This document shows, one piece after another, positions 34,528 through 43,624 of a stretch of DNA of 50,728 bases (positions are counted from its first letter, which is position 1; each line of letters opens with the position of its first letter). The translations under genes and the position numbers were made by a program. Source of the stretch: an uncultured Succiniclasticum sp. (lineage in GTDB: Bacteria; Bacillota; Negativicutes; Acidaminococcales; Acidaminococcaceae); assembly GCA_905235335.1 (NCBI GenBank), contig CAJOKZ010000004.1:1-50728 (forward strand), in the 5' to 3' direction. The notes beneath the pieces were generated by a model that saw only the letters and a program-made list of their open reading frames with translations, did no database searches and was not told the origin of the DNA.

Positions 34528-34887
34528 TCATTGCGGCTTTACGGCAGCTTCCCATTCCGGCTGCCGGAACCCGGTAAGGACGAAATCCTTTCCTACAAGA
34601 AGCGGACGCTTGACCAGCATCCCGTCGCTGGCAAGAAGGCGGAACTGTTCGTCCTCATCCATATCCGGCAGCTTTTTCGAAAGCTGCAATTCACGATACT
34701 GTATGCCGCTGGTGTTGAAGAACCGTTTTAACGGAAGCCCGCTCACCGCATGAAATTTCCGAAGCTTCGCTTCATCAGGATGGTCGGTCTTGATATCGAC
34801 CACTTCATGTTCGATATGGTTCTCTTCCAGCCACTGTAACGCTTTCCTGCAGGTTGAACATTTGCTGTAGCAATATACTGTGATCAT
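34528..34887 (-). CDS. ArsC/Spx-family thioredoxin-fold protein
   Basis: The 119-aa protein starts MITVYCYSKCSTCRKALQWLEENH. CSTCRKA is the CxxC motif near the N-terminus shared by Spx, MgsR and YusI-type arsenate reductase-like proteins. Later VKRPLLVG and GFRQPEWEA complete the ArsC/Spx fold. It lacks clear extra features of Spx itself, such as a long RNA polymerase-binding tail, so redox enzyme or small redox sensor are both possible. First gene of a minus-strand set, with the promoter probably in 34888-35000. Confidence 0.86.
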   Translation of the reverse strand: MITVYCYSKCSTCRKALQWLEENHIEHEVVDIKTDHPDEAKLRKFHAVSGLPLKRFFNTSGIQYRELQLSKKLPDMDEDEQFRLLASDGMLVKRPLLVGKDFVLTGFRQPEWEAAVKPQ

Positions 34888-35062
34888 AATTCTCTCCCCT
34901 TTTCCATAATTGTTTTCTTAAGAAAACGCTGGTTAGCCTGTGTTTTTTTTATTATATCACAGAGCCGTCGGGAAAAGAAAACCTTCTCCCGTACATTATG
35001 TGACACTTATTACAATTTTCAAATCGGAAGGCCTCCACATAATGTTCTCCACAAAAAATTCC

Positions 35063-35090
35063 TTGAATTTTTAAGAATTTTAGATATAAT
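35063..35090 (+). promoter_or_regulatory. Promoter of the dehydratase-like gene
   Basis: TTGAAT (35063-35068), 16 bases, TATAAT (35085-35090) on the plus strand. The start codon lies 90 bases downstream. No operator was recognised. Confidence 0.6.
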
Positions 35091-35179
35091 ACGTCATAAT
35101 AGAAGTTTTAAATGCCACAACATCTCTTCAACACATATCCATGGCAAAACTTCTAAATTTTTTGCAGAGGGGAATTCTC

Positions 35180-35953
35180 ATGAAAAAACTTTTATTCCTG
35201 TTACTGACCTTGACGATGCTTCTCATTTCCTGCACCGCGATGGCGGCCGGAAAACTGGAAACCATCACGACACGCGGCACCCTGCTGGTTGGCACCACCG
35301 GCGACTATAAGCCTATGTCCTATCTGGACAAGGAAACCGGTAAATACGAAGGTTTTGATTACCAGCTGGCAGAAAATTTGGCAGCAGCGCTGGGCGTAAA
35401 AGCAGTTTATGTACCCACTACCTGGAAAACCCTGACCCAGGACACCCTGGACGGAAAGTTTGACGTAGCCCTTTGCGGCATCACCCGTACCTTTTCCCGT
35501 GAAAAAGTCATGGACATGTCGGACGGATATCTGCAGTTTGGAAAAACTATATTGGTACGCAAGGCAGACGCGGGAAAGTTTAAGACTTTAGAAGATATCA
35601 ACAAACCCGGAGTAAAAGTAATGTACAACCCCGGCGGTACCAATGAAAAATTTGCGCTGGCCAACCTGTCCGGAGCGACGCTGGTGATGCATCCGCAGAA
35701 TGCGGAGATTCCCGGACTGATCGCGGAAGGAAAAGCAGACGTGATGGTTACGGAAACCACGGAAGCAGCCCATTACGCAGCCATAAACGACAAACTTGCG
35801 GCCCCCCTGCTGAAAGACCCCTTCACCAAAAACACCTTCGGTGTGCTGATGCAGAAGGGAGACCAGGATTTCCTGAACTTTGTAAACTTCTGGCTGGCCG
35901 AACTGAAAGGAAACGGCACCCTGGCACAGTTCGAGAAGGACTATATCAAATAA
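35180..35953 (+). CDS. Secreted cyclohexadienyl/arogenate dehydratase-like protein of the SBP3 fold
   Basis: ATG 35180 follows GAGGGG and gives MKKLLFLLLTLTMLLISC, so the product is exported. LISC could be a lipobox, or cleavage may occur at AMA. The 257-aa protein has the periplasmic amino acid-binding fold, but its blocks match periplasmic cyclohexadienyl dehydratase (PheC) better: GTTGDYKPMSYLD, KPGVKVMYNPGGTNEKFALANL and EGKADVMVTETTEAAHYAA, where the Glu falls at the site of the catalytic Glu known in PheC. That enzyme makes phenylalanine or phenylpyruvate from arogenate or prephenate. It stands alone without ABC partners, which favours an enzyme over a transporter subunit. An amino acid binding protein remains possible. 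Confidence 0.72.
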   Translation: MKKLLFLLLTLTMLLISCTAMAAGKLETITTRGTLLVGTTGDYKPMSYLDKETGKYEGFDYQLAENLAAALGVKAVYVPTTWKTLTQDTLDGKFDVALCGITRTFSREKVMDMSDGYLQFGKTILVRKADAGKFKTLEDINKPGVKVMYNPGGTNEKFALANLSGATLVMHPQNAEIPGLIAEGKADVMVTETTEAAHYAAINDKLAAPLLKDPFTKNTFGVLMQKGDQDFLNFVNFWLAELKGNGTLAQFEKDYIK

Positions 35954-35990
35954 CCGTTTCACAATAAATAAAATTTCCTGAACACATACT

Positions 35991-36027
35991 AAACAAGCCG
36001 GCGGGCCCAAACCCGCCGGCTTGTTTT
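35991..36027. terminator. Terminator shared by convergent genes
   Basis: AACAAGCCGGCGGG and CCCGCCGGCTTGTT make a perfect 14-bp stem with a 6-base loop, followed by TTTTC on the plus strand. It also sits 43 bases beyond the stop of the MATE/ATPase fusion gene on the minus strand, where the U-tract is short. Confidence 0.92.
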
Positions 36028-36069
36028 CGTACCATTTTCAACTCGTTCGTTTGGAATACCGGAAATCCG

Positions 36070-37833
36070 TTATATCGTCAGGGTCACGGTATTGAATCCG
36101 TGATATCTGCGGTACAGGTACTGGCGCGCATGGTTCTTGACCACATGCAGGCTCAGCGCCCTCACATCGATTCCTTCATCCTGTTCCAGCAAAATGTCTG
36201 TGGTTTTCTGCGGAAGACAGAACGGATTCATTTCCTGGGCATTGTCCCGCAGATGGACCTTAAAGGTTCCATCCTCCTGGGCAATAAGCGTAAGCTGGGT
36301 CAGTACGGGTTCTCCCTCCTGGCGGCTTCCCGCCCGTTCGTTCATCAGGCCGCAAATTTCCTCCATGGCCAGCCGAAGTGTATTACGGGTATGGACGCCG
36401 GCTCCCCAGGATATCGCAAATTTATCGATTTCATCCATCTGTGCCGCCACATCTTCCACCCTGCCAAAGAAAGAAGCGTTATAAATCCGCGCCGTATCGA
36501 TGGTGTGCCGCTCTCCCCGGCTGCGCTTATATATATAAAGGACAAACAGCGTAACAATCTCTGCCAGCGGGTAAACAAGCCAGAACGCATGGTACCCATA
36601 TTGCGAAAGGACAAAGAGCAAGGGCAGGCTGGCTCCCAGGCGGCGCATGAACACCACGAGGAATGCAGATTTCTCATCCTCCTCCGACTGCAGATAATTT
36701 TGCAGCAGCAGCGCGACCCCCATAAAAATCGATCCCAGACAGAATATTCTGGCCGCATAATAGGCATTGTCGGGATTCGAAATATCTTCCAGCCCAAAAA
36801 GCAGATCCAGTATCTGCGGCCATGCGACCACAAGCGCCGTGGACAGGATCCCCACGATCAGGGAATATATCAGGGCATAACGGAAAACCCTGTGAAGTTC
36901 GTCAAAATTGCACTCCGCAAAGAACGTGGAAAACAACGGCTGTGAAGTTTTGCCGATAAATTCAAACAGAAAGACAAACAGGACCGACAGATTTTCGATG
37001 ATACTGAATACAGCCACCCCGTCCGTTCCTGAAATGTTCCTGAGCAGATGGATGGCAACCAATGAAAAGATAGCATCGAATATGTACTCGGAGGAGGTGG
37101 CGAAGCCCAGCCGCATTGGCTTTATCGCCTCTTTAAAGGAAGCCGTCTCTTTTTGCAGCGCCAGATTCCCGGTCGGATACAGCATGATATATCCGACGGA
37201 AGCCAGCAGCGCCAATGCGTTAGATATAAAGAAACCGAAGCTGCACCCCGCAATGCCCCAGCCAAAAAAGATCAGCAGGAGGGCGCTGACAATGAGATTC
37301 ACCACACCGCATGCGGTCTGGATCACCGTGGCAAACGTATCTGCGTCGTCATTGCGCAGGTACGCGGTAACAACTTCCATCAAAATTTCAAAAGGAATGC
37401 CCAGCAGGATATAAAACAAATATTCCTTGGACATCTGATACACCACGCCGTCCCCTGGCTCTGTACCGAGAATTTGAAGCACGGTGTCCTCAAAGAAAAT
37501 CCCCCCGGCCGCTACCGCAAAGCCGATCACAGCGCTAATCCGCATAAAAAAGTTGAAAATCCGAAGGGCCTCCCCTTTCTTCCCTTCATGCATGAAGTTG
37601 CTGTAGACGATAGCTCCCCCAATGGAAAGGCCGAACACAAAAAATGTGGCCAACAGGAACAGGGGTGAGATAAAGCCGATGGCAGCCAACCCATCCATGC
37701 CGATGTTATGTCCGACTAAAATCGTGTCGCCGATTTCAGCAAGGGCCAGACCGATGGCAGCCAAAGGGGCCGGTAATACCGCCCGTATAAACATTTTTCT
37801 TGTAAAATATGCATAATCAACCGACTTACCCAA
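36070..37833 (-). CDS. MATE exporter fused to an RsbW-like HATPase domain
   Basis: The start is TTG 37833: AAGGAGGATTTTTT precedes it and gives GKSVDYAYFTRKMFIRAVLPAPLA, while the track start adds 15 residues before this site. Residues 1-450 are a MATE transporter with about 12 membrane segments. The last 120 residues resemble the anti-sigma-factor ATPase (RsbW/SpoIIAB): LRLAMEEICGLMNE, FKVHLRDNAQEMNPF, and GIDVRALSLHVVK...YRRYHGFNTVTLTI. The ATP motifs are degenerate: the N-box Asn is replaced (EICGL where ExxxN is usual), and the G1 DxGxP reads DNAQE. The domain may therefore bind a partner without kinase activity. It is the last gene of the NRPS cassette, and the STAS protein at its start is the natural partner for such a domain. 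Confidence 0.85.
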   Translation of the reverse strand: MGKSVDYAYFTRKMFIRAVLPAPLAAIGLALAEIGDTILVGHNIGMDGLAAIGFISPLFLLATFFVFGLSIGGAIVYSNFMHEGKKGEALRIFNFFMRISAVIGFAVAAGGIFFEDTVLQILGTEPGDGVVYQMSKEYLFYILLGIPFEILMEVVTAYLRNDDADTFATVIQTACGVVNLIVSALLLIFFGWGIAGCSFGFFISNALALLASVGYIMLYPTGNLALQKETASFKEAIKPMRLGFATSSEYIFDAIFSLVAIHLLRNISGTDGVAVFSIIENLSVLFVFLFEFIGKTSQPLFSTFFAECNFDELHRVFRYALIYSLIVGILSTALVVAWPQILDLLFGLEDISNPDNAYYAARIFCLGSIFMGVALLLQNYLQSEEDEKSAFLVVFMRRLGASLPLLFVLSQYGYHAFWLVYPLAEIVTLFVLYIYKRSRGERHTIDTARIYNASFFGRVEDVAAQMDEIDKFAISWGAGVHTRNTLRLAMEEICGLMNERAGSRQEGEPVLTQLTLIAQEDGTFKVHLRDNAQEMNPFCLPQKTTDILLEQDEGIDVRALSLHVVKNHARQYLYRRYHGFNTVTLTI

Positions 37834-37973
37834 AAAAAATCCTCCTTGCCATGAATCATGCCGTAATACTGTCAGCACTGCAGCCCTTCAGGCCTTCCAT
37901 CACCGGGCAGCCCCGCCGCAGCATGCCGGCAGCCCCGGTACGAAGGCCGCGAACCTGCACTGGCGATCGTAAG

Positions 37974-40900
37974 TTACCGGCCTTCAATCTTTTTAACAAT
38001 AGCACCGATGGTTTCCCCGGCAGCCAGCCCGTGGATAGCAAGGGCATAGTTTTTGAGGAAGCGCTCGATAAATGCCTCGCTGTATTCCAGCGTATTGTAG
38101 GTAAGATTTACATAGAAGTCATCCCTGCGGCGATGCAGGAAGAAGTCGAAATTTTCATCCTCAAAATCTTCGATTTCTTCATAAAGGGCTTTCCCGCCGC
38201 AAAAGTCAAATTCACCGTCAATATCTTCCCCCTGATAGGAGAACGCGGAGATAAGGGGAACCGCATCCCCTTCATACAGCGCATGGCGGCGGCACAGCAG
38301 GATGTTGTTCTGCGTTTCCTTCACAAACTGCGCGGCCGTCATATCTTCTGCCCAGCGGGTACAGAGCGGATAATGCCTGTAAATGGCGCCCATGGTCCGC
38401 TCGAAACGGATATCATCCCGTCCATTGTAGATAGTGAGGACAACAGACGCCTGTTCCCCGTTGGCAAGTCCCTGCAACAGGCCGAACGCCGCTGCAAGGA
38501 TTGTGCCGTCCGTAATACCCTGGGCTTTGGTAAACGCATCCACAGCCGCAAGATCGATATGCAGGGGCACCGTCATATCTTTGGTAATATTTTCATCCTT
38601 CGGATCAAGATCACCCGGCAGTTCCCCGGCCTTTTCCGTAAACGAACGCATAAAATCCTGGTTCCACTGCTGTTCACGCTGATAATCCGGCGTACCGATC
38701 CTGTCCTCGATATCATCATAATAATCGAAGATGCTGTATTCTTCCGTCGCCGGCGGATTACCCAGATAGGCGTCGTTCACATCGTCCAGGAATACCGTAA
38801 TGGAATCGCCGTCAATGATGGGGTGTAAAAAGTCGAAATAAAATTCCTTGCTTACGCTGCCGTCCGTTTCTGTAACGGCGAAAAGGCGCATCACGAACAT
38901 ACGGGTTTCCGGACGGTTCATCGCCTGGCGCAGACGGGGCTTCAGCGCTTCGTAATCCGCACGGGAAATTTTTTCCACAACAGGCTTCAGATTTTTCAGA
39001 TCCCCCTGCTGCCAGCGAAGTTTTCCGTCCGCAGCGGCTACAAGCCTCGCATCCGTAGCAGGATGAGCCAGCAGCGTCTTTTCAATGGCATCCGCCAGCC
39101 GTTCCATATCGGTATCCGGCGCCAGATAAACCGTGGCATCACAGTGGAGGCCGTAGCCCTCTTCCAGCGAATTCCCCCATTCATAATGGAGTTCCTGAAG
39201 GGGACCGAAAAAGTGGGTATCCCGTTTTACGGTCTTCAGTTTATTGCCGTCTTCCCGCCGGAGCAGAAGCTGCGCGATACCGGCAGGAGTCTTTCCTTCA
39301 TAGACAAGATTGAAATTAAGCTTCAACTCCCTGCATTCCGCAAGCAGCCGGACCGTACTCAGGCTGTCGCCGCCTGCGGCAAAAAAGTCTTCATCCGCGC
39401 TGACGCGGTCCATGCCTAACGCAATGGCAAATCCTTTGGCAAGTTTCTCTTCCGTCTCGTTTTTCGGCGCCACATAAGGCGAGTCGCTCACGTAAACTTC
39501 CGGCTTGGGCAGCGCTTTTCTGTTGAGCTTGCCGTTTTGGTTACGGGGAATAGCGTCCATCTGCACAATAGCCGCCGGTACCATGTAAGGCGGTTTCCTT
39601 TCCCGGATAAACGCAGCCAGCGCCTTTCGGTCAATGGGACCGTCAGACACTACATAGGCAGCGATAAATTTTCCGCCGGCGGGATTGTCACAGGCTACTA
39701 CAACCGCATTTTTTACAGAAGGAAAATCGTGGATCACGCCTTCCACTTCCGCCAGTTCCACGCGGAAGCCGCGGATCTTCACCAGGCCGTCACGGCGGCC
39801 TACAAATTCAATGTTCCCATCCGGACGGTACCGGACAATGTCCCCCGTCCGATAGGCCGTTGCATAGTCCGGCTCCCCGGAGAAAGGATTCGGCACAAAG
39901 GCTTCCCTGGTCTTTTCCGGACGGTTCAGATAGCCTCCCGCCACCTGGATCCCTGCCACCCAGAGTTCGCCCAGCGCGCCGGGCGGAACACGGCGGCCCG
40001 CGCTGTCAACAATATAGATAGCCGTATTGTCCATGGGCCGGCCAATGGGAATATCCGGTTCGTATTCTGTCATATCATACGAGGTAATGGAAACGGTGGC
40101 CTCCGTCGGCCCATACTCATTGACCACAATATAAGGGTAGACCGGCTTGAACGGCACCAGCGTTTCCCCTCCCACCACGATATATTTCAGTTCAGGACAG
40201 TCCATTGACAGGGCAAACTGCCTTCCTACCTGACTGGGAAGGTCGCTGATACTGACATGGTGCTTCCGGATGATTTCCGCCAGCGCCGGCAGGTCCAGCT
40301 TCTTTTCTTCCGGTATTACCACGACCGCGCCCCCCACCGAAAGTGTCGGATACATATCCGCCAGGGATCCGTCAAAACCGTAGCTGTTGTAACAGGTGAC
40401 GCGTGTCTTCTCTGTAGGAGCAAAGTAGCGCCTGTACCATGCCGCATAAGCTATGATATTCTTCTGCAGCAGGCGGACACCTTTGGGTACACCGGTGGTA
40501 CCGGATGTATAAATCAACATGAACAGGTCATCCGGCTCCGGAAACCGGATCTGTGCAAGAACCGGTTCATCCGGACACGGCAGGGAAGAAATTTCCGACA
40601 ACCGCAGGACCGTTCCGTCAAATTCCGTAAAATTATCCAGCCGCGGCAACAGCTCATCCGCAATCACAATGAGCCTGGCCCCGGCATCCTTGGTCATAAA
40701 CGACAGCCGTTCGTCAGGATAGTTCGGGTCCAGCGGCTCATAGGCACATCCGGCCCGCATCACGCCCAGGGAAGCAATCACCATATATTCCGAGCGGGGA
40801 ATGAACACCGCCACCGTATCTCCCCGGCCCAGCCCCTGACGGTTTATATACCAGGCCAGCCGGTTGGCAAGATCCGCTGTCCGGGCATAGGTATACGAAG

Positions 40901-41612
40901 CATCTTCGTAAATCACCGCAATATTGTCCGGATACTCTGCCGCACGGGCATAAAACTGTTCCGCTATCGTCACCGACTTGTCGTATTCATGGGCCGTTTG
41001 GTTAAAACTGTCCAGCGCCTCCATGGTTTCCTTCGCCGTGATGCGGACACCTGCCAGCGTTTCCGCCTCCGGAAGGCTCAGCAGGATCTCCCGCCAGGAA
41101 AGACTCATCACACGGATAAATTCTTCCGTATACAAAGCGCGGTCATAAGAAATCATCAGATTTCCGGAAGCACCCTGGAATACGATGGCCAGACCCGCTC
41201 TCCGGTCCGGCGGAATGTCCCCGCCTGCCGAAAAAGCGATCGCCCGTCCCATTTCAGCGCCCAGGACTTCCCGGGCTTCTTCATCTTCCCAGGTAAAGGA
41301 AGCGCCGGATTCCAACATAGTCCCGACACGTTCCACAAACGCCTCTGTCCGCATATCCGGCTTGCATTCCAGCCTCAGGGGGCGGTAACCTCCCTTATCC
41401 CATACAAGAAACCCGGCCTCCCCCAGTCCTCCGTACATTCCCAGCAGCACCAACAGGCTGGCCGCCAATTCCGGGATCCCCGGAATTTTTTCAGACGGAA
41501 CCGCACAGGTTGCCCATCCTTCCCCTGCAGCTGCCTGCTTTTCCGGAACCGGCAGACAATCCGGCATCTCAGCATCAAAAAAAGTTGCGCACCATTCCGT
41601 CTTGTTCATCAT
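37974..41612 (-). CDS. Nonribosomal peptide synthetase: partial C, A, T, C
   Basis: Start ATG 41612 (MMNKTEW) follows AGAAAGGG. The 1212-aa protein has four parts. Residues 1-200 resemble the second half of a condensation domain without HHxxxDG. Residues 214-702 are an adenylation domain with YTSGTTGVPKG, NEYGPTEATV, YRTGD, GRRDGLVKIRGFRVEL and NGKLNRKAL. A carrier domain follows with FFAAGGDSL (Ser near 750). The C-terminal 410 residues are a condensation-like domain with FLHPIIDGDS, which keeps the catalytic His-x3-Asp-Gly but has Leu in place of the first His. My hand alignment to GrsA gives a specificity code D-G-A-D-V-G-E-V-S-K, with acidic residues at 278 and 322, suggesting a basic substrate. 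No thioesterase or reductase is seen, so release is likely by condensation onto an amine. Confidence 0.92.
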   Translation of the reverse strand: MMNKTEWCATFFDAEMPDCLPVPEKQAAAGEGWATCAVPSEKIPGIPELAASLLVLLGMYGGLGEAGFLVWDKGGYRPLRLECKPDMRTEAFVERVGTMLESGASFTWEDEEAREVLGAEMGRAIAFSAGGDIPPDRRAGLAIVFQGASGNLMISYDRALYTEEFIRVMSLSWREILLSLPEAETLAGVRITAKETMEALDSFNQTAHEYDKSVTIAEQFYARAAEYPDNIAVIYEDASYTYARTADLANRLAWYINRQGLGRGDTVAVFIPRSEYMVIASLGVMRAGCAYEPLDPNYPDERLSFMTKDAGARLIVIADELLPRLDNFTEFDGTVLRLSEISSLPCPDEPVLAQIRFPEPDDLFMLIYTSGTTGVPKGVRLLQKNIIAYAAWYRRYFAPTEKTRVTCYNSYGFDGSLADMYPTLSVGGAVVVIPEEKKLDLPALAEIIRKHHVSISDLPSQVGRQFALSMDCPELKYIVVGGETLVPFKPVYPYIVVNEYGPTEATVSITSYDMTEYEPDIPIGRPMDNTAIYIVDSAGRRVPPGALGELWVAGIQVAGGYLNRPEKTREAFVPNPFSGEPDYATAYRTGDIVRYRPDGNIEFVGRRDGLVKIRGFRVELAEVEGVIHDFPSVKNAVVVACDNPAGGKFIAAYVVSDGPIDRKALAAFIRERKPPYMVPAAIVQMDAIPRNQNGKLNRKALPKPEVYVSDSPYVAPKNETEEKLAKGFAIALGMDRVSADEDFFAAGGDSLSTVRLLAECRELKLNFNLVYEGKTPAGIAQLLLRREDGNKLKTVKRDTHFFGPLQELHYEWGNSLEEGYGLHCDATVYLAPDTDMERLADAIEKTLLAHPATDARLVAAADGKLRWQQGDLKNLKPVVEKISRADYEALKPRLRQAMNRPETRMFVMRLFAVTETDGSVSKEFYFDFLHPIIDGDSITVFLDDVNDAYLGNPPATEEYSIFDYYDDIEDRIGTPDYQREQQWNQDFMRSFTEKAGELPGDLDPKDENITKDMTVPLHIDLAAVDAFTKAQGITDGTILAAAFGLLQGLANGEQASVVLTIYNGRDDIRFERTMGAIYRHYPLCTRWAEDMTAAQFVKETQNNILLCRRHALYEGDAVPLISAFSYQGEDIDGEFDFCGGKALYEEIEDFEDENFDFFLHRRRDDFYVNLTYNTLEYSEAFIERFLKNYALAIHGLAAGETIGAIVKKIEGR

Positions 41613-41688
41613 CAAAAACCCTTTCTTTCTTAAATTAAATGCACTGACATGCCTCTGCACAGGCATTGCGCTTTCCGGAAAATCCCGG

Positions 41689-43275
41689 TTATTTCAGCAG
41701 TTCCGTAACAACACAGTTTTCGTCCATCAGGGCGGCGACCATCTTTTCCATCACAGAAGCAAACCGGCGCATCGCCGCTTCCGTGTACATCCCGTTATCA
41801 TAATCCAGCACCAGGGAATAGGCCCCGTCATCATGGGAGTTCACTTCGATATCCAGCGTGTTCTCCGCCGCTGAAATTTCATTGGCAGGCATCTCAACGA
41901 TTTCACATTCCGTGTTACCCAATTTAATTGTGCCCCGGCGCCCCATGCTGCCCTTCTGAAGGATAAAGCTTGCACAATCATCTTCCAGTCCTTCAGCATA
42001 TACGACATCAAGACTCTTGCGATATTGCATTCCCTGCTCGACACGATCCTCCAAACCTTTAAGATATGCCGCAGCCGTAATATCTTCCGAAAATTCCCAG
42101 CGGATGGGGAACTGGTCCAGCATCAGGCCCATAAGGCGCATTTCCGACAACCCAACGCGGCCGTTATGCACCCATCCTATGATCGCATCCCGGCTTCCTG
42201 CGGTTTTCGCCAAAGCCAGCATGGCTGCTCCCATGAAAAATGTATTCTCGGTAAACTCCTTCCCTCTGAAAAAACTTTTCTCAATAACAGAAAACGGGAC
42301 TTCGATTTCATGTTCCGGGGTCTCGCTTTCTCCTTCGACATCCGTCGGGGGCAGATGTTTCGCCTCATCAAACCCTTCCAGCATCTTTCGCCAGTAGTTA
42401 TGCCCTTCCTCCAGTTCCGCCTGCGGGATACGGGACTCTTCCAGAATATATCCGGCATAAGAGGCATGGTGTGCCTCTTTTGCCTTCGCCTTAGAATGGG
42501 AATAGCGCTTGTCCAGCTCCCGGTTGAAAAGCAGCGCGATCGCAGCGCCATCCATGATCGCATGGTAAAAATCTATATACAGGTATTTTTCCGAAGATGT
42601 CACCATGAGATAAATCCGGTACAGCGGATGGTCTATCAATTCATAAGGCTGTTTTACAAACTGCTTCCGTTTTTCGAAAGCTTCATCCGAAAGCGTTTCC
42701 ACGTAGACCCGTTCCGTCGCTCCGTCAAAACGCTGGCAGATATCTCCCGTTTCCGGATGGATCACCAGACGGCAGCGGAAAATATCATATGAGTTAATAA
42801 TATCGTTGACAGCATCGGCCAGCCGCTCCATATCAATAGACGGATCCAGCCGGATCAGGGCGCCGGTGTTCATCATAGTGGAACGGGCCCGCATGAAGTG
42901 TGTATCCACCATCCACCGCTGAATCGGGCGAAGAGGATAGAACGTGACGGATTTTTCTTCCGCATCCTTCCGGACAATGGTGATGACGTTATCAAAACTG
43001 GTGGTTTCCAATACGTCCAATACCTCCGGCGACGGATACATCAGTTTTATTTCCCCATCCTGACGGATCATGATTTTTTTCGCAAGGAAAAGGGACCGCA
43101 ATCCCATGGAAGCAATGTAGTTCACCCGGGAAAAATCCAGGAGGGCCAGCTTCATTCCCTGCACTTCTTCCGCAAAAACTTTATTCAGCTCCACAGCTTC
43201 CACCGCGCCGAGTTTTCCCTCAAGTTCCAAGGTAAGAGTACTTCCTTCTTTTTTTGTACGAATTTCCAATGCCAT
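41689..43275 (-). CDS. STAS domain fused to a condensation-like domain
   Basis: The ATG at 43275 follows AAAGGAAATTGCAA; the track start is a TTG two codons earlier. Residues 1-105 form a STAS/anti-sigma-factor antagonist domain: LALLDFSRVNYIASMGLRSLFLAKK, in which the Ser of ASMGL aligns with the phosphorylated Ser of SpoIIAA. Residues about 112-528 are a condensation-fold domain with PLRPIQRWMVDTHF and the active-site segment DFYHAIMDGAA (His-x3-Asp-Gly). No adenylation or carrier domain is present. It is the first gene of the operon, 76 bases before the NRPS. The fusion puts a partner-switch antagonist on a condensation/acyltransfer module. The condensation part may use the carrier of the NRPS in trans, or be a docking domain. 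Confidence 0.88.
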   Translation of the reverse strand: MALEIRTKKEGSTLTLELEGKLGAVEAVELNKVFAEEVQGMKLALLDFSRVNYIASMGLRSLFLAKKIMIRQDGEIKLMYPSPEVLDVLETTSFDNVITIVRKDAEEKSVTFYPLRPIQRWMVDTHFMRARSTMMNTGALIRLDPSIDMERLADAVNDIINSYDIFRCRLVIHPETGDICQRFDGATERVYVETLSDEAFEKRKQFVKQPYELIDHPLYRIYLMVTSSEKYLYIDFYHAIMDGAAIALLFNRELDKRYSHSKAKAKEAHHASYAGYILEESRIPQAELEEGHNYWRKMLEGFDEAKHLPPTDVEGESETPEHEIEVPFSVIEKSFFRGKEFTENTFFMGAAMLALAKTAGSRDAIIGWVHNGRVGLSEMRLMGLMLDQFPIRWEFSEDITAAAYLKGLEDRVEQGMQYRKSLDVVYAEGLEDDCASFILQKGSMGRRGTIKLGNTECEIVEMPANEISAAENTLDIEVNSHDDGAYSLVLDYDNGMYTEAAMRRFASVMEKMVAALMDENCVVTELLK

Positions 43276-43377
43276 TTGCAATTTCCTTTCTCTGCTGTTT
43301 ATCCTTTGGCTACAGGAAGATTTTTTTAAAACAAATTTTTTTCAAGTCTTCATTATTTCATGCATTTTGATTTTTTC

Positions 43378-43406
43378 ATTATACCATATTAACCCGAAGC
43401 ATAACA
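43378..43406 (-). promoter_or_regulatory. Extended -10 promoter of the NRPS cassette
   Basis: On the minus strand TGGTATAAT (-10 at 43383-43378) lies about 100 bases upstream of the first start codon. The -35 (TGTTAT) is poor, so the extended -10 or an activator probably matters. The leader has several T and A runs but no clear hairpin. The 43276-43752 interval has no gene; ORFs in 43424-43671 look spurious. Confidence 0.5.
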
Positions 43407-43624
43407 GTATTTTATGGTAAAGATTATGTGAAATCTTTGCTTGCAGCAGTTTCTTTGAATGTATATATTCGATGCGAAAACTTTGCCCTGCAGGACGATA
43501 TGCAGAACACCGGCGCAGTTTCAGGGAATAGAAACAGCGAACGGGTCAGACCGGACAGCCGTTCCCGTTTCCTGTACCAACCGGGTATTTTTCCGCAAAA
43601 TTCCTGCATTCCTGCTTGTTAGCC

